A model generated the notes under the pieces. The model saw only the letters and a list, made by a program, of their open reading frames with translations, had not been told where the DNA came from and searched no databases. DNA of 32,236 nt, from assembly GCA_937951615.1 (NCBI GenBank), contig CALFBH010000140.1, positions 1-32,236 of the forward strand, in the 5' to 3' direction. The first letter of the stretch is position 1; each line of letters starts with the position of its first letter. This DNA is from an uncultured Saprospiraceae bacterium. Lineage in GTDB: Bacteria; Bacteroidota; Bacteroidia; Chitinophagales; Saprospiraceae. The translations under genes were made by a program, and so were the position numbers. Below, one piece after another: positions 16,892 to 24,837 of this stretch.

Positions 16892-17980
16892 ATGCAAAAC
16901 AATATACCTAAAAATCTTGCCCCTTTTTCCTGTTCTTACTCCCCAAATGTTCCCGAATTGCTGCTCAATTTGAAATGCAGTATTGCGATAAGCACCTACC
17001 AAGCTGGCAAGGTGGTCATGCTGTCGCCAAAGAATGCAGAATCGCTGATACAATTGCCGCGTACCTTTGCCAAACCAATGGGCATCGCCCTGAGTGAAGA
17101 AGGTGATAAAATGGCGATTGCCTGCAAAGATGAAATCGTTGTGCTAAAAAATTCGCCGGAACTTGCCCGTTTTTATCCAGCTCGACCCGACACTTACGAC
17201 GCCCTGTATATGCCACGCGCCACCTACCATACCAGTGCATTGGATATTCATGATTTGACCTGGGGAGGCGATGGAAAACTGTATGGTGTGAATACACTTT
17301 TCTCGACTATCGTATCCATTGATACGGATTATAATTTTACGCCTTACTGGCAGCCGCCATTTATCACCGACATGGTATCAGAAGATCGTTGTCACCTCAA
17401 TGGCATGGCAGAACTGAACGGTAAACCCAAATATGCAACAGCCTTCAATAAAGGCAACACAGCCCAAAGTTGGCGCGAGGTCGTGACGACCAATGGCATT
17501 ATGATGGACATTGAAAAAAACGAAATCATTGCCGAAAATCTGCCGATGCCACACTCTCCCCGCATCTTCAATGGCGATTTATACGTCTTGTTTTCTGCGA
17601 CTGGTGAATTGGCAAAAATAAACACAGAACGAGGGACCTACGAGGTAATTACTCAAATAGACGGCTTTGTACGCGGCATGGCCTACCACAAAGAATTTCT
17701 GTTTATTGGTTTGTCTCGCTTACGCAAAAACTCTTCTACATTTGCCAAACTCAGCATCGCCGATAAATCCCTGAATGCCGGTGTAGCCATTATCCATTTG
17801 CCAACAGGCAGTTATTATGGTGAAATCAAATACCAGGCTTCCGTAGATGAAATTTACGACATACAAATTCTACCAAATAAAATCCGACCGAATATCCTCA
17901 ATACACTCAAACCCGAACACAAGCTCGGCGTATCTATTCCAGACAAAACCTTCTGGGCTAGACCACAGCCAGGAGAGTGA
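16892..17980 (+). CDS. TIGR03032-family protein (beta-propeller-like, function unknown)
   Basis: A 362-residue protein without signal peptide or membrane segment. It resembles the TIGR03032/DUF4915 family: an early SCSYSPNVPELLLNLKCSI / STYQAGKVVML segment, the conserved RCHLNGMA motif (about 168), MPHSPR (about 223) and repeated beta-strand patterns suggesting a propeller. In other bacteria such proteins are found beside glycosylation or tetratricopeptide genes, but no enzymatic role is established. Here it stands alone between the ModC-like ATPase and the VCBS tandem. The start at 16892 has no alternative nearby with better support. Confidence 0.82.
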   Translation: MQNNIPKNLAPFSCSYSPNVPELLLNLKCSIAISTYQAGKVVMLSPKNAESLIQLPRTFAKPMGIALSEEGDKMAIACKDEIVVLKNSPELARFYPARPDTYDALYMPRATYHTSALDIHDLTWGGDGKLYGVNTLFSTIVSIDTDYNFTPYWQPPFITDMVSEDRCHLNGMAELNGKPKYATAFNKGNTAQSWREVVTTNGIMMDIEKNEIIAENLPMPHSPRIFNGDLYVLFSATGELAKINTERGTYEVITQIDGFVRGMAYHKEFLFIGLSRLRKNSSTFAKLSIADKSLNAGVAIIHLPTGSYYGEIKYQASVDEIYDIQILPNKIRPNILNTLKPEHKLGVSIPDKTFWARPQPGE

Positions 17981-18013
17981 GTTGCGGATTGATGAGTTGC
18001 GAGTTTAAGCACC

Positions 18014-18179
18014 CACAACAAAGCCGAATAAGAGGGCGATTTCACAAATTATTTGGACAAATCCGCTCATTATTAAGCAACAACGAGCACTGGATACCCA
18101 AGACTTATCCAGTGGTTTCTACATGGTAGAATTGAAAACTGAAAACGAAAAAATGGTTAAAAAATTAATAATCAAATAA
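18014..18179 (+). pseudogene. Collapsed fourth copy of the VCBS/T9SS gene family
   Basis: The first half matches codons for QQ.SR..GRFHKLFGQIRSL of the leader in the three intact genes downstream. After about 18075 it jumps into the last 25 or so codons (DL.SGFYMVELKTENEKMVKKLIIK, stop at 18177-18179), but in another frame. About 1.2 kb of the gene is therefore missing and the join is frameshifted. The 3' flank (AGCGAGCTGATGAGTTACGA..) is the same as after the copies ending at 19658 and 21136. No start codon or signal segment remains. It looks like a deletion relic of the same tandem array. Confidence 0.85.
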
Positions 18180-18275
18180 AGCGAGCTGATGAGTTACGAG
18201 TTGTCGTGTTGCGAGTTAACGATTGAACTCGCAACCCGCAACCCGTAACTCGCAACCCGTAACTCGCAACCAAAA
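18180..18275. repeat. ACCCGCA/ACTCGCA heptamer array with inverted left arm
   Basis: Left arm of TTACGAG, TTGTCGTG and TTGCGAG-type units, then a perfect hairpin GTTGCGAGTT (18208-18217) - AACGATTG - AACTCGCAAC (18226-18235), then right-arm heptamers (CCCGCAA, CCCGTAA, CTCGCAA). It sits between the relic and the first intact VCBS/T9SS gene. Confidence 0.85.
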
Positions 18276-18284
18276 TTTTAAACT

Positions 18285-19658
18285 ATGATTCAACAAAACT
18301 ATTCGCTGCGCAAGCGGCAATTTCGCAATCTGTCTAAGCAAATCAATGGCTTGGTAAAAAGTCAAAAATGGCAGGAATTGAGCCAGGAACAACAAAGTCG
18401 ACTAGCTGGTCGGTTTCACAAATTATTCGGACAAATTCGCTCATTCTTTACCAGAAGGGAACTCAAAAAAGTACTGGCAGGAGCAGCTATGCTCATTGGT
18501 TTGTCAGGTGCAGTGCAAGCACAGGATTTTGCTGCGCCAGTACAAAATGCTTTCTCTTTGATGCCAGTGGTGGATCTAGCTATTCCAAATCTGGTGGATA
18601 TTGATGGAGATGGTGACCTGGACATGTTCATCAGTGAATATGGAGATTATACGCCACCTGCGCTGGTATTTTTCTCCAATGATGGAACGCCTACAGATCC
18701 TATATTCGGAAAACCGGTAAAAAATCCCTTCAATTTTAGCACGACAGCTTATCAATATATCTTTCCCACTTTTGCAGATATGGATGATGATGGCGATTTT
18801 GATATGTTGGGCTTAGGGATTACTGGTTATTACCAGCTCGACTTTTTCTATTATGAAAATGTAGGGTCTGCAACTGCACCAGATTTTGCGGCTGTGCAAC
18901 TTAATCCTTTTAGTTTACAAACGAGCGTTACACTTGCAGTCAATCCACAGCTTGTCGATATGGACAATGATGGCGATTATGATCTGCTGGTAGGCGGACA
19001 ATATTATGATGCAGTTAATGAGGCATACTTGGGTGTGCTTTCTTATTATGAAAATACGGGTACTGCCGCAGCTCCTGACTTTGGGAGTATTCAGTCTAAT
19101 CCTTTTGGACTTGGCATGACGAATACATGGGCTTTCCCTACTGTTGCTGATTTGGACAATGATGGCGATTTTGATATTCTTGTAGGAGAATATTATGGCG
19201 CACTTCAATATTTTGAAAACACAGGAACAGATACTGCACCCGCTTTTGCTGCTGCACAAGCCAATCCTTTTGGACTGACTTCCCCTGTTGAACTGGGTTT
19301 CCCCACATTTGGAGATATTGATAATGATGGCGACCTGGATTTATTTGTTGGCGAATATTATGGCAATACCCAGTTTTTTGAAAACTTGGCAATAGAAGTC
19401 GCTGTACAGAATCCTGAAAAGGAATCAGCCTTACAAATCTTCCCCAATCCTGCCAGCAAGCAAATCACTATTGACTTAGAAGGTCAGTATGATAATATTC
19501 ACTTGTCCATCATCAATGAACTGGGTATGGAGGTCAAGCAACAAGTACTCAGCAATGGACAAAGAACATTGAACATTGAGGACTTGCCCACTGGTTTTTA
19601 TATGGTAGAATTGAAAACTGAGAAGGAACAAATGGTTAAAAAATTAATAATCAAATAA
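18285..19658 (+). CDS. Secreted VCBS-repeat protein with T9SS sorting domain, copy A
   Basis: 457 residues. An unusually long basic leader (about 1-60, two amphipathic stretches) precedes the hydrophobic signal core (about 63-77) and the likely cleavage after AVQAQ (80). Five repeats of about 60 residues follow, each with a calcium-type motif: DIDGDGDLD, DMDDDGDFD, DMDNDGDYD, DLDNDGDFD, DIDNDGDLD. Between them are NPFGL, YYENTGT and APDF-type joints typical of VCBS/FG-GAP proteins. The last about 75 residues (IFPNPASKQITI.. GFYMVELKTEKEQMVKKLIIK) form a type-A T9SS C-terminal sorting domain, so the protein should be exported by Sec and then by T9SS to the surface or medium. No enzyme domain is present; adhesion or matrix binding is inference. 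The start at 18285 is conserved in all three paralogues. Confidence 0.92.
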   Translation: MIQQNYSLRKRQFRNLSKQINGLVKSQKWQELSQEQQSRLAGRFHKLFGQIRSFFTRRELKKVLAGAAMLIGLSGAVQAQDFAAPVQNAFSLMPVVDLAIPNLVDIDGDGDLDMFISEYGDYTPPALVFFSNDGTPTDPIFGKPVKNPFNFSTTAYQYIFPTFADMDDDGDFDMLGLGITGYYQLDFFYYENVGSATAPDFAAVQLNPFSLQTSVTLAVNPQLVDMDNDGDYDLLVGGQYYDAVNEAYLGVLSYYENTGTAAAPDFGSIQSNPFGLGMTNTWAFPTVADLDNDGDFDILVGEYYGALQYFENTGTDTAPAFAAAQANPFGLTSPVELGFPTFGDIDNDGDLDLFVGEYYGNTQFFENLAIEVAVQNPEKESALQIFPNPASKQITIDLEGQYDNIHLSIINELGMEVKQQVLSNGQRTLNIEDLPTGFYMVELKTEKEQMVKKLIIK

Positions 19659-19760
19659 AGCGAGCTGATGAGTTACGAGTTGTCGTGTTGCGAGTTAACG
19701 ATTGAACCCGCAACCCGCAACCCGCAACCCGCAACTCGCAACCCACAAACCCGCAACCAA
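19659..19760. repeat. Heptamer array between VCBS copies A and B
   Basis: Begins with the same roughly 50-bp flank (AGCGAGCTGATGAGTTACGA..) as 18180, with inverted arm GTTGCGAGTT - AACGATTG - AACCCGCAAC, then four or more ACCCGCA units and ACTCGCA/ACCCACAAA variants. Its length and unit order differ from the other arrays in this tandem, as expected for slippage or unequal exchange. Confidence 0.88.
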
Positions 19761-19771
19761 AAATTTAAACT

Positions 19772-21136
19772 ATGATTCAACAAAACTATTCGCTGCGCAA
19801 GCGGCAATTTCGCAATCTGTCAAATCGGATTAATGACTTGATGAAAAGCCAACAGTGGCAGAAGCTGAGCCAAGCGCAACAAACTCGATTGGCTGGCCGC
19901 CTTCACAAACTGTTTGGACAGATTCGCTCATTCTTTACCAAAAGAGAACTCAAAAAAGTACTGGCAGGAGCAGCTATGCTCATTGGTTTGTCAGGTGCAG
20001 TGCAAGCACAGGATTTTGCTGCGCCAGTACAAAATGCTTTCTCTTTGATGCCAGTGGTGGATTTAGCTATTCCAAATCTGGTGGATATTGATGGAGATGG
20101 CGATTTAGACATGTTCATTTCAGAGTATGGCACAGGCAATTCACCTAGTCTGGTATATTTTGAAAATGAAGGCACAGCCTCTGATCCGATTTTTGGGATG
20201 CCCGACAAAAATCCCTTCAATTTTATCTCCAATTCTGAATACTACATCTTTCCTTCGTTTGAGGATATAGATGATGATGGCGATTTTGATATGATGTCTA
20301 TCGGCTATACCAATGCAACTGGTGTGGCTTTGCTTTATCATGAAAATGTCGGAACACCAACTGCACCAGATTTTGGTACACAGCAAATTAATCCATTTGG
20401 GTTTACTAATAATCCCAATGCATTTAATCTAATTAGACCAGTATTGGCCGACTTTGATAATGACGGCGACTTTGACCTGATTGTAGGAGGGGGGGCTTAT
20501 TCATCTTATACTGGTATAATACAGTATTACGAAAATACAGGAACATCCTCCAGCCCTGTGTTTACACTACAAACGAGTCTATTTGCTCCAGTTCCTGGGG
20601 GGGATTACCTATTTCCTACGGTGGGAGATATAGACCAGGATGGCGATTTGGATGTATTGGCTGGTGGTCAATATGGCGTCATGTATTTTTATGAAAATGT
20701 AGGCTCTGCATCTTCTGCTACTTTTGGAGGAGCACAAACCAACCCTTTCGGAATCAGTTCAACTTATTATTATGCATTGCCTACATTAGGTGATATTGAT
20801 GCCGATGGCGACCTGGATTTATTCGTTGGTGAATATTATGGCAATACCCAGTTTTTTGAAAACTTGGCAATGGAAGTCGCAGTACAAAATCCAGAAAAGG
20901 AATCAGCCTTACAAATTTTTCCCAATCCTGCCAGCAAACAAATTACCATTGAGCTAGAAGGGCAACATGACAATATTCATCTGTCCATCATCAATGAACT
21001 GGGGATGAAAGTCAAGCAACAAGTACTCAGCAATGGACAAAGAACATTGAACATTGAGGACTTGCCCACTGGTTTTTATATGGTAGAATTGAAAACCGAA
21101 AACGAGCAAATGATTAAAAAATTAATTGTCAAATAA
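19772..21136 (+). CDS. Secreted VCBS-repeat protein with T9SS sorting domain, copy B
   Basis: 454 residues, a paralogue of copy A with the same plan: basic leader, hydrophobic signal core, cleavage near AVQAQ at 80, five calcium-type repeats (DIDGDGDLD, DIDDDGDFD, DFDNDGDFD, DIDQDGDLD, DIDADGDLD), and a T9SS type-A sorting domain from IFPNPASKQITI to KKLIVK. The stretch from the signal core through the first repeat is almost identical in DNA to copy A (about 19960-20100 against 18473-18613), and so is the 3' end from GAATATTATGGCAATACC onward, while repeats 2-4 differ strongly. This pattern suggests gene conversion at the ends or diversification of the middle. Confidence 0.92.
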   Translation: MIQQNYSLRKRQFRNLSNRINDLMKSQQWQKLSQAQQTRLAGRLHKLFGQIRSFFTKRELKKVLAGAAMLIGLSGAVQAQDFAAPVQNAFSLMPVVDLAIPNLVDIDGDGDLDMFISEYGTGNSPSLVYFENEGTASDPIFGMPDKNPFNFISNSEYYIFPSFEDIDDDGDFDMMSIGYTNATGVALLYHENVGTPTAPDFGTQQINPFGFTNNPNAFNLIRPVLADFDNDGDFDLIVGGGAYSSYTGIIQYYENTGTSSSPVFTLQTSLFAPVPGGDYLFPTVGDIDQDGDLDVLAGGQYGVMYFYENVGSASSATFGGAQTNPFGISSTYYYALPTLGDIDADGDLDLFVGEYYGNTQFFENLAMEVAVQNPEKESALQIFPNPASKQITIELEGQHDNIHLSIINELGMKVKQQVLSNGQRTLNIEDLPTGFYMVELKTENEQMIKKLIVK

Positions 21137-21279
21137 AGCGAGCTGATGAGTTACGAGTTGTCGTGTTGCGAGTTAACGATTGAACCCGCAACCCGCAACC
21201 CGCAACCCGTAACCCGCAACCCGTAACCCGCAACCCGTAACCCGCAACCCGCAACCCGCAACCCGTAAACCCGCAACCA
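21137..21279. repeat. Expanded heptamer array between VCBS copies B and C
   Basis: Same conserved flank and inverted arm as the arrays at 18180 and 19659, then about fourteen units of ACCCGCA/ACCCGTA in mixed order. It is the longest of the three arrays inside the VCBS tandem. Confidence 0.88.
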
Positions 21280-21291
21280 AAATTTTAAATT

Positions 21292-22653
21292 ATGATTCAA
21301 CAAAACTATTCGCTGCGCAAGCGGCAATTTCGCAACCTATCAAAGCAAATCAATGGCTTGGTAAAAAGCCGAAAATGGCAGGAACTAAGTCAGGAACAAC
21401 AAAGTCGCCTGTCTGGTCGGTTTCACAAATTATTTGGACAAATCCGTTCATTATTTACCAAAAGAGAACTCAAAAAAGTACTGGCAGGAGCAGCTATGCT
21501 CATTGGGCTGAATGGTGCAGTGCAGGCACAGAATTTTGCCGCGCCTGTACAAAATCCTTTCTTTATGATGCCGGTTGTCGACTTAGCAATTCCTAAGCTT
21601 GTGGACATGGACGGAGACGGTGACCTTGATCTCTTTGTTGCCGAATATGGAGAATACGAAGCGACCTTGATTTATTATAATAATGAAGGAACGGCTACAA
21701 ACCCTATATTTGGAAAACCACGAAAAAATCCATTCAATTTCACCACTAGTGCCTATCGTTATATTTTTCCTTCGTTTGCAGATGTAGACAATGATGGCGA
21801 CATAGATATGCTTGGAATGGGCATCACGGGCTATGGGCAGTTGGACTTTTTATACCATGAAAATGTAGGCACAGCCACTGCGCCCAATTTTGCAACAGAG
21901 CAAATCAATCCTTTTGGCTTATTGCCTAATGCACCTATAACGGTTTCGACGGACTTAGCTGATATGGACAATGACGGTGATTTTGATATGCTGACAGGCG
22001 GAATTAACCCTGTGGGCTACCTGGGTACGATTTCTTATTTTGAAAATACTGGCACAAATACACAACCGGCTTTTGCGGGTATTCAGGAAAATCCGTTTGG
22101 ATTGGGCAATACTTACGCCTATGCTTTTCCTGCTACTGCTGATCTTGATGGTGATGGAGATTTAGACATTCTTTCCGGAGAATACTATGGAGGCTTGCAA
22201 TATTTTGAAAACACAGGTACAAACGCTTTAGCCACTTTTGCACCAGTACAGGCCAACCCGTTTGGTTTGGTGTCTGTAAATTACTTAAGCTTCCCTACAT
22301 TTGGCGATATTGACGGAGATGGCGACCTGGATTTATTTGTCGGTGAAGCTGACGGCAATGTTCAATTTTTTGAAAACCTGGAAATAGAAGTTGCCATACA
22401 AGACCCAGAAAAGGAGTCCGTCATGCAAATCTTCCCAAATCCAGCCAGCGAGCAAATTACGATCCAACAGACGAATCAGTTATTGGGCGAAAGCCACATT
22501 TCTATTGTCAATGAATTGGGTGTGACTGTTCGTCAAATGAAACTGACCAAGCAGGAACAAACAATTAACATTAAGGACCTACCTGTTGGTTTTTATATGG
22601 TAGAATTGAAAACTGAAAGCGAGCAGATGGCTCGAAAATTAGTCATTAAATAG
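21292..22653 (+). CDS. Secreted VCBS-repeat protein with T9SS sorting domain, copy C
   Basis: 453 residues, the most diverged of the three paralogues. Leader and signal region end at AVQAQ (80). The repeats carry DMDGDGDLD, DVDNDGDID, DMDNDGDFD, DLDGDGDLD and DIDGDGDLD. The sorting domain runs from IFPNPASEQITI and ends QMARKLVIK. The sorting domain has an altered middle (QQTNQLLGESHISIVNELGVTVRQMKL) compared with A and B. The 3' flank also differs: the conserved GCGAGCTGATGAGTTACG sequence is replaced by a related but degenerate one. It is probably the oldest member or the edge of the duplicated block. Confidence 0.92.
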   Translation: MIQQNYSLRKRQFRNLSKQINGLVKSRKWQELSQEQQSRLSGRFHKLFGQIRSLFTKRELKKVLAGAAMLIGLNGAVQAQNFAAPVQNPFFMMPVVDLAIPKLVDMDGDGDLDLFVAEYGEYEATLIYYNNEGTATNPIFGKPRKNPFNFTTSAYRYIFPSFADVDNDGDIDMLGMGITGYGQLDFLYHENVGTATAPNFATEQINPFGLLPNAPITVSTDLADMDNDGDFDMLTGGINPVGYLGTISYFENTGTNTQPAFAGIQENPFGLGNTYAYAFPATADLDGDGDLDILSGEYYGGLQYFENTGTNALATFAPVQANPFGLVSVNYLSFPTFGDIDGDGDLDLFVGEADGNVQFFENLEIEVAIQDPEKESVMQIFPNPASEQITIQQTNQLLGESHISIVNELGVTVRQMKLTKQEQTINIKDLPVGFYMVELKTESEQMARKLVIK

Positions 22654-23077
22654 CTTGAGCTGCGAGGTGATACGGGTTGCGGGTTATCGGGTTGCGAGTT
22701 TAAAGCAATCCATAATTTGCAACCCACGACTAAATTTTTGCACCAAAAAAACCGTGCATTCCTGGCAAAAATTGACCATTGATGTATCAGTAATTAGATT
22801 GATTTGTAATTAACTCATTCGTAATTCGTAATTAATTCGTGCATTCGTGGCAAAAAAAAATACACGTTATAATTGTTTTGAGTATAAAAAGGTGATGAAG
22901 TTGCAATATTTTGAAAATCAATGATTTAATATAAGAATAATACCCTAAAAACGCCCCCGTCTCAAAAGGATGCGGCAGCACCGAAGAAATTTTTTTACTG
23001 AGATTTATGGAATTTTTGATGTTTTACCCTCTTTATTAATGTACACACATTTTTTTATATCATTAAAAACATTAAAA
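22654..23077. repeat. Non-coding stretch with degenerate arrays and direct repeats
   Basis: 22660-22730 carries inverted TTGCGGG / CAACCCA heptamer remnants. Then two direct repeats of the form CGTGCATTC(C/G)TGGCAAAAA lie at about 22753 and 22837, with an ATTCGTA-type array between them (about 22810-22836). From 22860 to 23077 the DNA is AT-rich and open in frame with the following gene, but it shows no protein features. No RNA gene was recognised. Confidence 0.6.
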
Positions 23078-23461
23078 ATGAATTACTCAGAATTGACATT
23101 TTGGCAAAAAAGTAGAACTTTGGCCACAGAAGTTTTCAAAATCGCTCAAACTTTCCCCGAAATTGAGCAAAATGGCTTAGGAAATCAAATGCGCAGAACT
23201 GCCATAGAAATCCCAACAGCCATTGCAACAGGAATCAGCAGAAATTACAAAGAAAAGACGATCCCAAAACTTAGCGAGGCTATAGATTATTCACATCAGT
23301 TGGAATCACAAATACTACTAGCATCGGATCTGGAGTATATCAATGAAGAAAAACTGGATGAATTATTAGAAGAAATGACAGCCATCCGGAAAATGACTGG
23401 TGGATTCATTCGTTATATGAATAAACCAAAAGCGGAGAAAACGGAAAAAGCGGAAAGCTGA
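23078..23461 (+). CDS. Four-helix bundle protein (23S rRNA intervening-sequence protein family)
   Basis: 127 residues from the start at 23078. The sequence has the family's opening (LTFWQKSRTLATEVFKIAQTFPE), the conserved LGNQMRRTAIEIPTAIATGISRN.. turn, a YSHQLESQILLASDL helix and a final helix (LLEEMTAIRKMTGGFIRYMN). Related proteins are encoded by intervening sequences in 23S rRNA genes of some bacteria and as stand-alone genes in Bacteroidota; the structure is a four-helix bundle forming oligomers and the role is unclear. I prefer 23078 over an in-frame start at 22970, because the 36 extra residues are not part of the family. The charged tail (KAEKTEKAES) abuts the repeat array. Confidence 0.9.
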   Translation: MNYSELTFWQKSRTLATEVFKIAQTFPEIEQNGLGNQMRRTAIEIPTAIATGISRNYKEKTIPKLSEAIDYSHQLESQILLASDLEYINEEKLDELLEEMTAIRKMTGGFIRYMNKPKAEKTEKAES

Positions 23462-23664
23462 GTTGAAACGAGTTGCCGTGTTGAGAGTTGCGAGTTGCCG
23501 TGTTGCGAGTTAATGATTGAACCCGCAACCCGCAACTCGTAAACCCGCAACCCGCAACTCGTAAACCCGCAACCCGCAACTCGTAAACCCGCAACCCGCA
23601 ACTCGTAAACCCGCAACCCGCAACTCGTAAACCCGCAACCCGCAACTCGTAAACCCGCAACTCA
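23462..23664. repeat. Higher-order 22-bp tandem array upstream of hddA
   Basis: An inverted left arm (23462-23511, AGTTGCGAGTTGCCGTG-type units) is followed by AATGATTG and then six perfect 22-bp units (23520-23651; each is AACCCGC + AACCCGC + AACTCGTA) and a partial seventh. The 22-bp period is a 7+7+8 composite, so a heptamer array has been re-amplified as a larger unit. It ends about 15 bp before the hddA start. Confidence 0.95.
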
Positions 23665-23679
23665 ATAAACTCAATACAG

Positions 23680-24705
23680 ATGATAATAAGAGCAAAAGCC
23701 CCATTAAGAATAGGACTCGCAGGTGGCGGCACAGATGTCAGCCCATACTCCGACCGCTATGGCGGGGCAGTACTGAATGCAACCGTCAGCCTATACGCTA
23801 GTGCGACAATAGAACCTACAGACGATGGAAAAATCACCCTCTATGCAGCCGATAAAGAAGAGCTGATAGAGCTAGATGCCACCGAGCAACTAGAAATCGA
23901 TGGGCAGTTAGACCTACTCAAAGGCGTTTATAATCGGGTCGTTCGTGATTATACCAAACGCCCGCTTTCTTTCAGGATGACTACTTTTGTTGATTCACCT
24001 TTTGGTTCTGGACTGGGAACTTCCTCTACAATTACTGTGACGATACTAGGAGCTTTTGTAGAATGGCTAGGACTACCATTGAGCGATTATGACATTGCAC
24101 ATCTGGCTTATGAGATAGAGCGGGTCGATCTTGAGATGGCAGGTGGTAAGCAGGATCAATATGCGGCTACTTTCGGCGGATTCAATTTTATGGAATTTTA
24201 TGCCGATGATAAAGTGATTGTCAATCCCCTCCGCATCAAGTCGGAATATGTGAGTGAACTGGCATTCAGCATACTGATTTATCATACAGGAACCAGTCGA
24301 TTATCGTCCGATATTATCAAGGGACAGGCAGCCAATTTTAAAGAAAAAAAGCAAAAATCCGTCGAAGCCGGACACAGGCTAAAAGAGCAGGCGGTCATGA
24401 TGAAAGAAGCCCTACTCACTGGCAAACTGGATAAATTAGGCGAAATTTTAGATTTTGGCTGGAAGTATAAAAAACAAACCGCACCAGGAGTCACCAATCC
24501 TTTTATAGACGAAATCTATGATGCCGCCAAAGCAGCAGGCGCAACAGGCGGAAAAATATCAGGTGCAGGTGGTGGTGGTTATATGATGCTTTATGCACCA
24601 GGAAATGCGAGATATAAAGTCGCTAAAACCCTAGAACAATTTGGCGGTTCTCTAAAACGTTTTACCTTTACAGAAAGAGGACTACGCACCTGGAAAGCTA
24701 ACTGA
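23680..24705 (+). CDS. hddA: D-glycero-D-manno-heptose 7-phosphate kinase (GHMP family)
   Basis: A 341-residue cytoplasmic kinase that would convert D-glycero-alpha-D-manno-heptose 7-phosphate to the 1,7-bisphosphate. GHMP motifs: substrate-side APLRIGLAGGGTDVSPYSDRYGG (about 6-28), ATP-binding PFGSGLGTSS (about 107-116) and the C-terminal GGKISGAGGGGYMMLY (about 287-302). The first motif and overall length match HddA rather than galactokinase or mevalonate kinase, and GmhA, HddC and GmhB genes follow, which supports the assignment strongly. The start at 23680 directly follows the 22-bp array; no better start exists. Confidence 0.92.
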   Translation: MIIRAKAPLRIGLAGGGTDVSPYSDRYGGAVLNATVSLYASATIEPTDDGKITLYAADKEELIELDATEQLEIDGQLDLLKGVYNRVVRDYTKRPLSFRMTTFVDSPFGSGLGTSSTITVTILGAFVEWLGLPLSDYDIAHLAYEIERVDLEMAGGKQDQYAATFGGFNFMEFYADDKVIVNPLRIKSEYVSELAFSILIYHTGTSRLSSDIIKGQAANFKEKKQKSVEAGHRLKEQAVMMKEALLTGKLDKLGEILDFGWKYKKQTAPGVTNPFIDEIYDAAKAAGATGGKISGAGGGGYMMLYAPGNARYKVAKTLEQFGGSLKRFTFTERGLRTWKAN

Positions 24706-24739
24706 AAATGTGTTGAAGTGGGAAATGTGTTGAAGTGTT

Positions 24740-24762
24740 GATGTGCGCGTGTGTTGATGTGA
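24740..24762. repeat. 23-bp direct repeat, left copy
   Basis: Matches 25458-25480 at 21 of 23 positions (starts GATGTGCGC, ends GTGA). The two copies bracket the unknown gene at 24838. It lies in a wider GTGTTGAAGTG-type array (24715-24765). Confidence 0.8.
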
Positions 24763-24767
24763 TTTGG

Positions 24768-24812
24768 TTTCGGCTTCGCTCAACCAACTGCTTGCATTGA
24801 GCGTAGTCGAAA
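24768..24812. repeat. REP-like imperfect palindrome
   Basis: Left arm TTTCGGCTTCGCTCAA (24768-24783) and right arm TTGAGCGTAGTCGAAA (24797-24812), complementary at 14 of 16 positions, with a 13-nt loop. Palindromes of this CTTCGCTCAA/TTGAGCGxAGxCGAA type are widely scattered in Bacteroidota genomes. Here it lies 25 bp before the unknown gene. Confidence 0.75.
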
Positions 24813-24837
24813 TGATAGTGTTGTTATGTGCAAGCAG

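Noticed and set aside
22970-23077. Upstream start of the four-helix-bundle protein
   Set aside because: The 36 extra residues are not part of the family, and the gene has a good start with the usual MNYSELTFWQKS opening at 23078.
23520-23664. CRISPR-like repetitive pattern
   Set aside because: The units are directly adjacent with no unique spacers, and no cas gene is present in the window.
23406-23732. Minus-strand open frames with repeated LRVAGCGFTSCG-type residues over the 22-bp array
   Set aside because: The residues are a by-product of translating the tandem repeat; all three frames give low-complexity text and there is no start context or homologue-like domain.
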